Shown: positions 1 to 5,931, numbered from the stretch's first letter. The stretch is 5,931 bases of DNA from Candidatus Methanosuratincola petrocarbonis (ex Vanwonterghem et al. 2016) (GCA_001717015.1 MAGV01000072.1:29790-35720); one strand, 5' to 3'. Numbers and translations: made by a program. The notes: generated by a model not told the origin, from the letters alone.

Positions 1-1
1 G

Positions 2-460
2 GCGGGGATCGCGCGCCCGATTAATTTGATCTTGACCACTTTCGCAGCTCTATTGGTTACGGCTGCTGTTGCGGCGGAGGGCAGAATTACTGACATCCAC
101 CATTCAGAAGGGGGCACAGACCTACAGACGATAAAATCGCTCAACATGCTGATACAGAGAGCATATCTCTCGGAACCTGGGAGCGGATCCACGTGCACCA
201 TGCATTGGGCGGGACTGCCAGCCGAGTTAAGGGGTAACGGCAGCCGTTCTACGCTAACTTTCCCAACCAATTTCGTCATGGATCAACGGGATTTGAGGCT
301 TCAAGATCCCGGGGCGATAATCCGATCGGTCCATTCGAATGGGACTCACATGATCGTTGAATACGATGTTGGAATGAACAATCTTACTGTACCTGCAGGC
401 GACATAGTGCTCGTAATAATGAGAGACCATGATGGGATAAGGCTTGAGCTGAGGCGTTGA
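2..460 (+). CDS. Pilin-like exported protein, 5' end missing
   Basis: The reading frame is open to the left edge, so the true start lies outside the window; 152 residues are visible. The visible N-terminus reads A-G-I-A-R-P-I-N and runs into a hydrophobic stretch (about residues 9-25, rich in L, T, A, V). A Gly followed by Ile-Ala-Arg and then a hydrophobic helix resembles the cleavage region of archaeal class III (prepilin) signal peptides, which would put the cut after the Gly at nt 5-7. The remaining ~125 residues look like a small beta-rich extracellular domain with three N-glycosylation sequons (about residues 79, 113 and 127) and a single Cys. The C-terminus is short and basic (ELRR). 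The stop TGA is followed 53 nt later by the preferred start of the next pilin-like gene, which suggests one operon. No enzyme motif is visible. It could be a minor pilin or another membrane-anchored surface protein. The exact family is not recognised. Confidence 0.72.
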   Translation, partial: AGIARPINLILTTFAALLVTAAVAAEGRITDIHHSEGGTDLQTIKSLNMLIQRAYLSEPGSGSTCTMHWAGLPAELRGNGSRSTLTFPTNFVMDQRDLRLQDPGAIIRSVHSNGTHMIVEYDVGMNNLTVPAGDIVLVIMRDHDGIRLELRR

Positions 461-495
461 GTACCACGCCTCCTGTTCGTGCAGATTCGATGTTT

Positions 496-502
496 AAGGA
501 GG
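496..502 (+). promoter_or_regulatory. Shine-Dalgarno sequence deciding the start at 514
   Basis: AAGGAGG is a strong match to the archaeal anti-Shine-Dalgarno sequence and lies 11 nt before the in-frame ATG at 514. A TTG at 457 in the same frame overlaps the preceding stop (TTGA) but has only weak purine-rich sequence upstream. The spacing to 514 is slightly long, so the choice is favoured but not certain. Confidence 0.55.
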
Positions 503-513
503 ACCGTGTAGGC

Positions 514-1440
514 ATGATACAAGACTTATGCTGCGAGGCGGTTACGTCTAAAAGTAAAAAAGACCGCGGCTTCGCGCTGACTGCTACTGCATTGGTATTG
601 ACGCTAATACTGCTCTCTGCGGGCTTCGTCATTGCAAGCATGGCGTGGCCTGGGGTCAGGATCGGCTTGGATTCGGATTTGGCGAACCTCCAGATGGTAA
701 GAAGCCTCCTGAGGAATGCAGGGGCCCACTCTTCAAAGACAGGAGACCCAGTTGACGCAGAAGCGTACATAAACGAATTCGTCCAAAGATCGGCTAATGG
801 AGACCTGAAAAGGCTTATCCCTGGGCCCAACGGCACCGGGTACACGGCGATTCCGGGAATCCTTGATTTCGGCATATACAAAACTCGGAGCGGCTCTGGC
901 GAGACTGGCGCCGTTTCCGTTGAAGGACTGCCTGCGGGAGCCTATGCAATAGTTGCAGACACGCACGGGGATGTTTGGTTCGCTGGACCGGCTGAAGCCG
1001 GCATGCCGCTTCAGATCAGTACCCATCAGCCTGTGACCGAGGCTTACTTGGTCGTCTATTCCCCTGAATCGCTATCGTGGCGCTACCCTCAAACTGGAGA
1101 CGGCGTGTTGAGTGCCTCATACGCCTACACGGTTTCATACAGCAGCTTGGTAATTAATGCCAGCGCATATTCTCCGCCCCCCGGGTTTGCGTATTTGCGG
1201 GTGTGCAACGTTCCTCCCCTTGCGCTCGTGCTTGTCGAGGACTCCACAGGGGTATTAAAAGGGGCAGGATGGAAGAGCCCTGCGGATATGGCGGCGGTAG
1301 ACGGGGTGCAAGAGGTGCAGGTCTATGTGACTGGCATGCCATTTACTGGAGTTTTGAGGGTGCTGGAGGCGACTGCCTGGGTTAAGACAGACATCACAGG
1401 GGGAGATGTCTTCCTCTACACCAACAACTATGGGGAATGA
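514..1440 (+). CDS. Class III signal peptide pilin-like surface protein, 308 aa
   Basis: This is an exported protein with a prepilin-type N-terminus. From the ATG at 514 there is a charged leader of 19 residues ending K-K-D-R-G, then F-A-L and a ~23-residue hydrophobic helix (residues 20-43). Cleavage by an archaeal prepilin peptidase (PibD/FlaK type) would be expected after G19. The ectodomain is beta-rich and ends in acidic-aromatic YTNNYGE. Two segments, about residues 136-182 and 229-284, look like diverged copies of a short Ig-like unit: a Gly/Pro turn, an A-x-V-x-V/D strand, then a D-x-x-G turn. The second contains MPFTG, close to LPFTG in the neighbouring 854-aa protein. Sequons are at N106 and N215. 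The leader contains an unusual Cys-Cys pair at residues 6-7 that would be removed on processing. An upstream TTG at 457 would give 327 residues and a 38-residue leader; the Shine-Dalgarno and normal leader length favour 514. The likely role is a minor pilin or filament subunit, inferred from the N-terminus only. Confidence 0.78.
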   Translation: MIQDLCCEAVTSKSKKDRGFALTATALVLTLILLSAGFVIASMAWPGVRIGLDSDLANLQMVRSLLRNAGAHSSKTGDPVDAEAYINEFVQRSANGDLKRLIPGPNGTGYTAIPGILDFGIYKTRSGSGETGAVSVEGLPAGAYAIVADTHGDVWFAGPAEAGMPLQISTHQPVTEAYLVVYSPESLSWRYPQTGDGVLSASYAYTVSYSSLVINASAYSPPPGFAYLRVCNVPPLALVLVEDSTGVLKGAGWKSPADMAAVDGVQEVQVYVTGMPFTGVLRVLEATAWVKTDITGGDVFLYTNNYGE

Positions 1441-1447
1441 GGGGGTG
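1441..1447 (+). promoter_or_regulatory. Ribosome binding site supporting the TTG start at 1457
   Basis: GGGGGTG differs by one base from the ideal GGAGGTG and sits directly after the preceding stop codon, with 9 nt to the TTG at 1457. The alternative ATG at 1469 would be 21 nt away. This favours TTG as the true start. An in-frame TAA at 1448-1450 rules out any earlier start. Confidence 0.55.
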
Positions 1448-1456
1448 TAAGTTCTG

Positions 1457-4021
1457 TTGTCTCGTAGCATGGATCGGGGCGACCTGATAAGACGGAATGG
1501 ATCAGAAGGTTTTGGGCTAGCAGCACTAGGGTTTTTTGCGATCATAATGATGTTCGCCGCATCCATGTCAGTGCAACCGCTTTCGGGCGGGCAGAGCTAC
1601 GTGTCATTTTACAGCGGAGGCGAGGTCCTCCTGGCGCCCGAGGAAGGCGCCAAAGAAGAGGGCACAGGCATGGTGTACGCAATCTCAGAGATGACGCGGT
1701 CGCAGGCGTGGTCGGAGCCGTTCACATCGCCGCCCCAGGGGGTGCCCGTGGCCCAGTGGGCAGCAGCAAACGGGTACGCCTGTGAGGGCACGGCGCCCGC
1801 GTCCGACGCGCTCTCCCTGAACGTCACCGATGGCGCCCTGACATGGACCAACAAGGGCATCGACAGGGCGAAGGGCGTCTACAACTTTACGCTGTGGAAG
1901 GCTTTCGACCAGCCCCTTTACTCCTACAACCTCTCGATCAGCATCTATGCCTCGAAGGGCGCATGGGACATCTACTCCCCTCCCCTCTACCTCACGATCA
2001 CGGCACATGACCAGAACATGGCCCCCATAGTCACGCTTAGGTTCAATACCTCTGGGACATCGTTTTATGGAAATGCATCCGCTTATGGCGGGACCCCGGT
2101 GGCGCTGCTCGACATCTACAAGACCGCATATACCTTCACCCTATTTTCTGGCGGCTATGGTGCGCAGTCGACCCTTAAACAGGGACCTTCGCAGAAGCTC
2201 TCGTTCACCTGTTACACCCCGCTGAAATACCTGTCAATAAATTACTTCATAAACGAAACCGCCTACAGGGATTACGATGCGGCTTACACTGTGAAGGTCG
2301 AGGACGCCTCAATGACTCCAGGCGCGCCCACCGCAGCTCTATTCGGCGTACCCTCAGGGGAGTGGTGGTACACTGCCAGCAACGGGGAGACAGTTGCGTG
2401 GCAGGTCGCCGGCGGCGCAGGTGTACTGAACCTCACGAACCTCCCAACCACATTCAACGGAGAGTTTTCATCCGCAACGACGGGGGCGTGGGTGCCGCAG
2501 GGGCTGTCAATCTTCTCAGTGTCTGGGGGCAACCTCAATACGAAGGGTTCCGGGGGGGAGATCCTGAACAACGGGCTGGGGCAACCGGCCGCGAGCTTCC
2601 CAGGAGCTTACTACGCCCTGCCCGTTCATGGAGAGGGCGACTTCTACGTTGCAGTGAGGGTGGCTCTCTCTGGCTGGGCAACAACGCTACAATACACTAG
2701 CAATATAGGAGTGGCAATAACGGACACGTATGGGAACATAATCGCCTACCTGACTGCAAAATTCAACAGCCCTAGGATGTCGTCAGCTATCAATCTGGAG
2801 AGCTGCTACTACGGAGTCCATCCCAACAACGCAAACGGCGGACCCCTTCTGAGATACGGCAGGTCATCGCTCACGCTAAACATCTCGAGAGTGGGCTCGA
2901 CATGGAACATCTACTGTATTGAGACGGAAACGAATCTCACTGCAACGGGCACGAATGCCCCCATAGGCGGAATCCTGTTGCACCATGCCAACACCATCAA
3001 TGGTATGAATGCAGGGTGGGATTACGTCCGCACTAGCCTCCCAGCAGAGATAGGCGTCCTGTGCGGGAACCCAGACCAGAAAGCGGCTACGAGGGGAACA
3101 TTCTACGCCAACACCACCCTAACCTACACTGCAACCAATTCTGGGATGCAGCTGCTGGTTTCAAGCGCAAGGCAGGACTTGGATGGGCTCAAATTTGATG
3201 GGATGTCGGAGGGGGACACGGTTACACTGTATGGATCGGACGGATCCGCCGTTTTCACTGCAACTGTGACCGAAGGCACAACAGGGATCACTGTGACAGG
3301 AGTGCAGTTGCCATTCACTGGGACAGCGTCAGCCACGAGTAGACCCAATTCCATACCCATTGCGCAGTACTCTGGTCCCCTTTCCAGCGGGGACTCGCTC
3401 ACCCTGACTTGCGACGACCAAGGCACTTACTCGCTCTTGAAAGTATCCTCGGGAGGCAACTGGTCCGGTGCATTGGTAACCGGACTGAACCAGGGCTGGA
3501 AAGTGGTAGTCACGAGCGGGAACTCTACTACAGCCCTATATGGAGGGAGCTCCGGACAGGTGCGCATTTCTCTGCCAACGGAAATGGTTGCGGTCGCAGT
3601 CTTCAAGCCTACCGCTGCAGTGAATTACACACTCCAGCAGGGGAGCACGTACATTCTTGAGAGAATGCTGAGCCTCCCTGATGTTACGACCACCGATACG
3701 ATCTTCTACGAGGTATCAACGACGGGGTACGAATACAGGGTCGAAGTCCGGCTCCTTTCGGTTGAACAGGATGTCGGCGGGACGCTTGGGGACCTTAGCA
3801 AGATGACTTTTATGTTCAGGATTTATGAGGACAAGGCGCTCATGTATGAGGCTTCGCCAGTCGTCATGATCGGAGAGGCCGGTACGGCAATCCCCGTCTC
3901 GAAGACAGGCGCGTACACATTTACTGCCCTGATACCTACGGGATCCCAGTCACCACTGGTAAAGTTCAGAGATCCGTCGTCAGGTATAGTCTTGGAAGGG
4001 AGGCTCGCTTTCGAGCGTTGA
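1457..4021 (+). CDS. Large modular pilin-like protein with jelly-roll and Ig-like domains, 854 aa
   Basis: This is a large exported, probably cell-surface protein. Residues 1-18 form a charged leader (R-G-D, I-R-R) ending S-E-G. Residues 19-39 (starting F-G-L) are hydrophobic, matching a class III signal with cleavage after G18. Glu rather than Lys/Arg at -2 is less typical but tolerated by some archaeal enzymes. Two beta-rich modules of concanavalin/LamG-like or DUF1349-like appearance follow at about 113-285 and 333-560. They share a strand pattern: I-T-x-x-D/Y with L/Y-x-x-x-F-N-T/S-S/P. Two short Ig-like units lie at about 578-625 (contains LPFTG) and 673-718, then a C-terminal beta domain at about 740-854. 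There are 13 N-glycosylation sequons and six cysteines, and no C-terminal membrane helix or sorting motif, so anchoring must be through the N-terminal helix. No catalytic motif is evident. The start is 16 nt after the previous stop, implying co-transcription. A tip adhesin or carbohydrate-binding minor pilin is plausible; a membrane-anchored S-layer-associated protein is the main alternative. Confidence 0.8.
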   Translation: MSRSMDRGDLIRRNGSEGFGLAALGFFAIIMMFAASMSVQPLSGGQSYVSFYSGGEVLLAPEEGAKEEGTGMVYAISEMTRSQAWSEPFTSPPQGVPVAQWAAANGYACEGTAPASDALSLNVTDGALTWTNKGIDRAKGVYNFTLWKAFDQPLYSYNLSISIYASKGAWDIYSPPLYLTITAHDQNMAPIVTLRFNTSGTSFYGNASAYGGTPVALLDIYKTAYTFTLFSGGYGAQSTLKQGPSQKLSFTCYTPLKYLSINYFINETAYRDYDAAYTVKVEDASMTPGAPTAALFGVPSGEWWYTASNGETVAWQVAGGAGVLNLTNLPTTFNGEFSSATTGAWVPQGLSIFSVSGGNLNTKGSGGEILNNGLGQPAASFPGAYYALPVHGEGDFYVAVRVALSGWATTLQYTSNIGVAITDTYGNIIAYLTAKFNSPRMSSAINLESCYYGVHPNNANGGPLLRYGRSSLTLNISRVGSTWNIYCIETETNLTATGTNAPIGGILLHHANTINGMNAGWDYVRTSLPAEIGVLCGNPDQKAATRGTFYANTTLTYTATNSGMQLLVSSARQDLDGLKFDGMSEGDTVTLYGSDGSAVFTATVTEGTTGITVTGVQLPFTGTASATSRPNSIPIAQYSGPLSSGDSLTLTCDDQGTYSLLKVSSGGNWSGALVTGLNQGWKVVVTSGNSTTALYGGSSGQVRISLPTEMVAVAVFKPTAAVNYTLQQGSTYILERMLSLPDVTTTDTIFYEVSTTGYEYRVEVRLLSVEQDVGGTLGDLSKMTFMFRIYEDKALMYEASPVVMIGEAGTAIPVSKTGAYTFTALIPTGSQSPLVKFRDPSSGIVLEGRLAFER

Positions 4022-4197
4022 AGGAAAAGGGTCTTTCGCAGTTGCCCGGGGAAGGGACACGATCAATTGAAAGCAAGCCGATGACGCCCATAGCAATGAA
4101 GGGGGACCGTGAGTTCCTTGTAGGAACTCCCTCAGTGCAAGGATTCGCCCAAGGACTCAGGAGAGGCTTTACTTTCCTTGCAAATGCCCGAAGATAA
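4018..4197 (+). CDS. Possible 59-aa protein overlapping the end of the large pilin-like gene
   Basis: An open frame begins with TTG at 4018, overlaps the TGA stop of the preceding gene in the sequence TTGA, and runs to TAA at 4195-4197, only 19 nt short of the convergent DUF373 stop. In-frame ATGs at 4081 and 4096 would give shorter products (38 and 33 aa). The product is basic and has no membrane segment. Its C-terminal half (EFLVGTPSVQGF, then AQGLRRGF) could form a small amphipathic structure. GGGAGG at 3998-4003 is 14 nt before the TTG, which is too far to be convincing, though coupling through the overlap is possible. Codon choice (AGG, AGA, GGA) resembles that of its neighbours. No family is recognised. 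The frame is short enough to be chance, so confidence is low. Confidence 0.33.
   Translation: MKEKGLSQLPGEGTRSIESKPMTPIAMKGDREFLVGTPSVQGFAQGLRRGFTFLANARR
4111..4129. repeat. Perfect 8-bp inverted repeat with 3-nt loop
   Basis: GAGTTCCT, loop TGT, AGGAACTC forms a perfect 8-bp hairpin. It lies in the region between the two convergent genes, inside the possible 59-aa frame. No T-tract follows on the plus strand, so it is not a classical intrinsic terminator. It could be an RNA-processing or transcript-end structure, or chance. Confidence 0.5.
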
Positions 4198-4216
4198 TGC
4201 GAGAAAATGCCAGTGA

Positions 4217-5296
4217 TTACACCTGCGGGGAGCCGCCAGACTTCTTCAGTCTCGTCGGGATGGTGAATATCACTGCGAGTAGAGTGCACACGAGCACTCC
4301 GAGACCGGCTGAAAGGATAAGTGGGGTTGCGCCGCTGGCTGGATTCGCAATGATCGAGGACGCGTCCAATGTCACTTGCCTTATGAAGATAAGGGACACC
4401 AAGCCGACGATCTCGTGCCATAGCTTTGGTGCTCCTTCCAAGTACTTGACCACTGCTTTGCCGCCCAGGAAGATCGCTATGCCTATGACCAGGAGGTCGA
4501 TCGTGTTTGAGAGTACAAGGCTTATGAAAAATGCCAGCTGGTCTGGGAGGGTCACATTCATTATTGCCAGGCTGAATCCCTGGTAGAAGGCTACGGAGAC
4601 GATTATCCCGGCGATGACTGTTGTTATGAAACGGATGGGGGACTCTGACCAGACCTGCTTCAGTGCGCTGTCTATCCGGAAGCCCTTAACCAGAAGTATT
4701 GATCCCACGACAACGCCCAGGGTGATTAGGGCATAGTTTATCAGGTTCAGGAAGTAGAGCAGGGTCGTGACTATGAGGACTGCCCCCGGCACGCCAAGCC
4801 CGAGCTTCGAGTGCTGAGGCTCTGAGAGCTTCTTCAGGTACCTGTACAGCAGGACGTATGTCTCTTCGACGCTCTTCTCCTGCTGGACGAATATCCTCTT
4901 GACCGAGATTATAGGTATCCTCGACTGGATTGTGGGGATGACCTGCTCATCCGCAGCGCCGTCGCTTACGAAGACCACGCCGTCGGCGTCAAAGCGCCTG
5001 AGAACATCCTCGAGTTCACGGCTTATCTTCAGGTCTGCCTTGAAGCCCCCTTCTGCAGATCCGGCTATCACTGCGACCTCGCATTCGTAGCCCTCGCTGA
5101 GAATCGAGTCGTAAGTATTGATTGCCGCAAATATGGAATTGACGTCCGAGTCTTCGGGGCTCTTTATGGCGAAAAGGGTTGCCACGGAGGAGACCTCTTC
5201 CCTGCCGACTACTGGAGTATTTGCTCCTGTGACGCGACCAACATCGTCATCCTTGTCGACGCTAAGGACGAGTATCCTCTTGCCCTTGAGGCTCAT
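4217..5296 (-). CDS. DUF373 family integral membrane protein
   Basis: This is an archaeal DUF373 protein of 359 residues from the ATG at 5296. A soluble N-terminal half (about 1-163) carries the family's conserved blocks in order: V-D-K-D-D-D-V-G (13-20), V-V-G-R-E-E-V (29-35), P-E-D-S-D-V-N (47-53), V-S-D-G-A-A-D-E (110-117), I-Q-S-R-I-P-I (123-129) and S-V-K-R (131-134), then E-E-T-Y-V-L-L-Y-R-Y-L-K. About six membrane helices follow: roughly 165-184, 186-204, 221-244, 253-278, 295-317 and 323-346. The short tail is basic and Gly-rich. The biochemical role of the family is unknown. The clustered acidic residues in DKDDD and SDGAADE would suit metal or nucleotide binding, but that is inference. 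A GTG at 5305 would add three residues and would suit a nearly leaderless transcript; no Shine-Dalgarno precedes either start. The upstream coiled-coil gene is on the same strand, 194 nt away, but a promoter-like element lies between them. Confidence 0.93.
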   Translation of the reverse strand: MSLKGKRILVLSVDKDDDVGRVTGANTPVVGREEVSSVATLFAIKSPEDSDVNSIFAAINTYDSILSEGYECEVAVIAGSAEGGFKADLKISRELEDVLRRFDADGVVFVSDGAADEQVIPTIQSRIPIISVKRIFVQQEKSVEETYVLLYRYLKKLSEPQHSKLGLGVPGAVLIVTTLLYFLNLINYALITLGVVVGSILLVKGFRIDSALKQVWSESPIRFITTVIAGIIVSVAFYQGFSLAIMNVTLPDQLAFFISLVLSNTIDLLVIGIAIFLGGKAVVKYLEGAPKLWHEIVGLVSLIFIRQVTLDASSIIANPASGATPLILSAGLGVLVCTLLAVIFTIPTRLKKSGGSPQV

Positions 5297-5328
5297 TAAT
5301 TCCACTGGTTAGGTATCATAGGGAGTCG

Positions 5329-5345
5329 ATATTTAAAACGTTTCC
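5329..5345 (-). promoter_or_regulatory. Archaeal BRE/TATA promoter for the DUF373 gene
   Basis: Read on the minus strand, GGAAACG (BRE-like) is followed directly by TTTTAAATAT (TATA box). Archaeal start sites usually fall about 26 nt downstream of the TATA centre, here near 5307. That is 2 nt before the GTG at 5305 and about 11 nt before the ATG at 5296. Together with the absence of a Shine-Dalgarno sequence, this predicts a leaderless or nearly leaderless mRNA. Confidence 0.6.
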
Positions 5346-5361
5346 ACATGAAACAGAAATC

Positions 5362-5370
5362 CTTATAAAT
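5362..5370 (-). promoter_or_regulatory. Second, distal TATA-like element
   Basis: On the minus strand ATTTATAAG is a close match to the archaeal TATA consensus, with GTAAAG a few bases upstream. Start would be near 5340, giving a 35-45 nt leader for the DUF373 gene. The same bases read as TTATAAAT on the plus strand, preceded by CAGAAAT, so the direction is ambiguous. Confidence 0.35.
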
Positions 5371-5446
5371 GGCTTTACACCGCTCCCCCGGCGCCTCCGA
5401 AAAGCCTTCCCCAACAGGCACACATCTGCAAATTCAACAGAATAGG

Positions 5447-5486
5447 GAAAAATCCAGTGCATCCACCTATTTACTTGAAAAAGAGT
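5447..5486 (-). terminator. Possible T-tract transcription end for the coiled-coil gene
   Basis: Just after the coiled-coil gene stop, the minus strand has CTCTTTTTC (T-run at 5478-5482), and 25 nt further on a second run, ATTTTTC (5448-5452). Archaeal RNA polymerase can terminate at short T-tracts without a hairpin. The runs are only five T long, so the call is tentative. Confidence 0.35.
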
Positions 5487-5490
5487 GTTT

Positions 5491-5931
5491 TTAGCTGGTG
5501 CCGCTGGCCTCTCTGTCCTCGAGAAGTGCGGCATACTCCTCAAATGTCAGGCGCTCGCCCTTCTTCAGCTTCTCGTTAGCCCTGGCAACCAGCTCAGTTC
5601 TCTTAGAAAGGAGTAGCTTGGCCCTGTCCGCAAGCTCCTGTGCCTTCCGCTGCAGCTGCACCGTCTTTGCGATCTCATACTTTGTCCTCGCATCCGAGAG
5701 TTTGATTTTCGATTCCTTTATTGTTTCCCAGATTGTGTTCATTTCCGCCCTAACCGAGTTGAGTTCTTCGATAATCTTGGCGCCCTCCTCATGTGCAGCA
5801 ATGAGCTTCTCGTGGCTCTTTTTTGATTCCTCGGCAAGGGCGAGCACTTCCTGGTGGACTGCGTTGGCCTTGTCTTTCAGCTCGTTGAATTTGGCGCGCA
5901 GGCTTGAAATCTCCTGGTCGACATCCTTGAT
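5491..5931 (-). CDS. Archaeal coiled-coil protein (COG1340-like), C-terminal part
   Basis: The frame is open to the right edge of the window, so the N-terminal part is missing; the last 146 residues are visible. A GTG codon at 5847 is internal: the upstream codons continue the same coiled coil (I-K-D-V-D-Q-E-I-S-S-L-R). Residues 1 to about 120 are almost entirely charged heptad-like sequence rich in E, K, A and L, with no Cys and no Pro, typical of a long parallel or hairpin coiled coil. The end has the pattern L-K-K-G-E-R-L-T-F-E-E-Y-A-A-L-L-E, which matches the conserved C-terminus of the archaeal COG1340 coiled-coil family, sometimes misnamed phosphoserine phosphatase. A short polar tail (ASGTS) follows. 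The function is not established; it is likely cytoplasmic because no signal or membrane segment is seen in this part. The downstream DUF373 gene appears to have its own promoter, so the two need not be one operon. Confidence 0.82.
   Translation of the reverse strand: MKDVDQEISSLRAKFNELKDKANAVHQEVLALAEESKKSHEKLIAAHEEGAKIIEELNSVRAEMNTIWETIKESKIKLSDARTKYEIAKTVQLQRKAQELADRAKLLLSKRTELVARANEKLKKGERLTFEEYAALLEDREASGTS

Noticed and set aside
457..513. TTG at 457 as the start of the 308-aa pilin-like gene (TTGA overlap with the previous stop)
   Set aside because: It would give a 38-residue leader with no good ribosome site, whereas ATG 514 has AAGGAGG upstream and a normal 19-residue prepilin leader. 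It is kept as an alternative in the gene entry.
384..1026. Minus-strand frames opposite the first two pilin-like genes
   Set aside because: They are antisense to genes with clear signal sequences and operon spacing, and have no domain or start signal of their own.
1609..2571. Several minus-strand open frames opposite the 854-aa gene
   Set aside because: They lie antisense to a well-supported gene, are rich in Arg, Pro and Val as expected for shadows of GC-rich coding sequence, and show no start signals or recognisable domains.
3966..4421. Minus-strand 151-aa frame spanning the convergent junction
   Set aside because: It overlaps the ends of both well-supported genes, including the DUF373 gene on the same strand in another frame, and its product looks like random basic sequence.
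5316..5543. Minus-strand 75-aa frame in the spacer
   Set aside because: It overlaps the coiled-coil gene in another frame, runs through the promoter and T-tract region, and has no family resemblance.
1..5931. CRISPR arrays, transposons, tRNA or rRNA genes
   Set aside because: No regularly spaced direct repeats, terminal inverted repeats, transposase motifs, T-loop sequence or rRNA segments were found on either strand by reading.

Overview
The window looks like a chromosomal segment of an archaeon. The minus-strand half carries two archaeal families: a DUF373 membrane protein and the C-terminal end of a COG1340-type coiled-coil protein. The promoter-like sequences are TATA/BRE elements rather than -35/-10 boxes, TTG and GTG starts are plausible, and the exported proteins have class III (prepilin-type) N-termini and many N-glycosylation sequons. 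AGG/AGA arginine codons and moderately high G+C do not resolve the lineage. A TACK-group or Thermoplasmata-like archaeon is only a guess.

Plus strand, 1 to about 4197: a tight, probably co-transcribed cassette of exported proteins that grow along the operon. It starts with a small pilin-like protein cut by the window edge (2-460). A 308-aa pilin-like protein follows (514-1440), then an 854-aa protein (1457-4021). The last two each have a short charged leader, a Gly-Phe cleavage-type junction, one hydrophobic helix and a beta-rich ectodomain. The 854-aa protein appears to contain two concanavalin-like (jelly-roll) modules, two short Ig-like units and a C-terminal beta domain. The Ig-like unit also seems to occur twice in the 308-aa protein. 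A possible 59-aa ORF (4018-4197) overlaps the end of the large gene by a TTGA junction and fills most of the gap to the next gene. No prepilin peptidase, assembly ATPase or TadC-like platform protein lies in the window, so the machinery must be elsewhere.

Minus strand, 5931 to 4217: the coiled-coil gene enters from the right edge and ends at 5491. A 185-nt spacer follows with T-tracts near the upstream gene and two TATA-like elements near the downstream gene. The DUF373 gene then runs 5296-4217. It converges on the pilin cassette, so the two halves are separate transcription units and the adjacency does not by itself imply a shared function.

The simplest reading of the plus-strand cassette is a set of minor pilins or adhesive surface subunits of an archaeal type IV pilus-like filament, with the large jelly-roll protein as a candidate tip or substrate-binding subunit. 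This is inferred from architecture and has not been shown.
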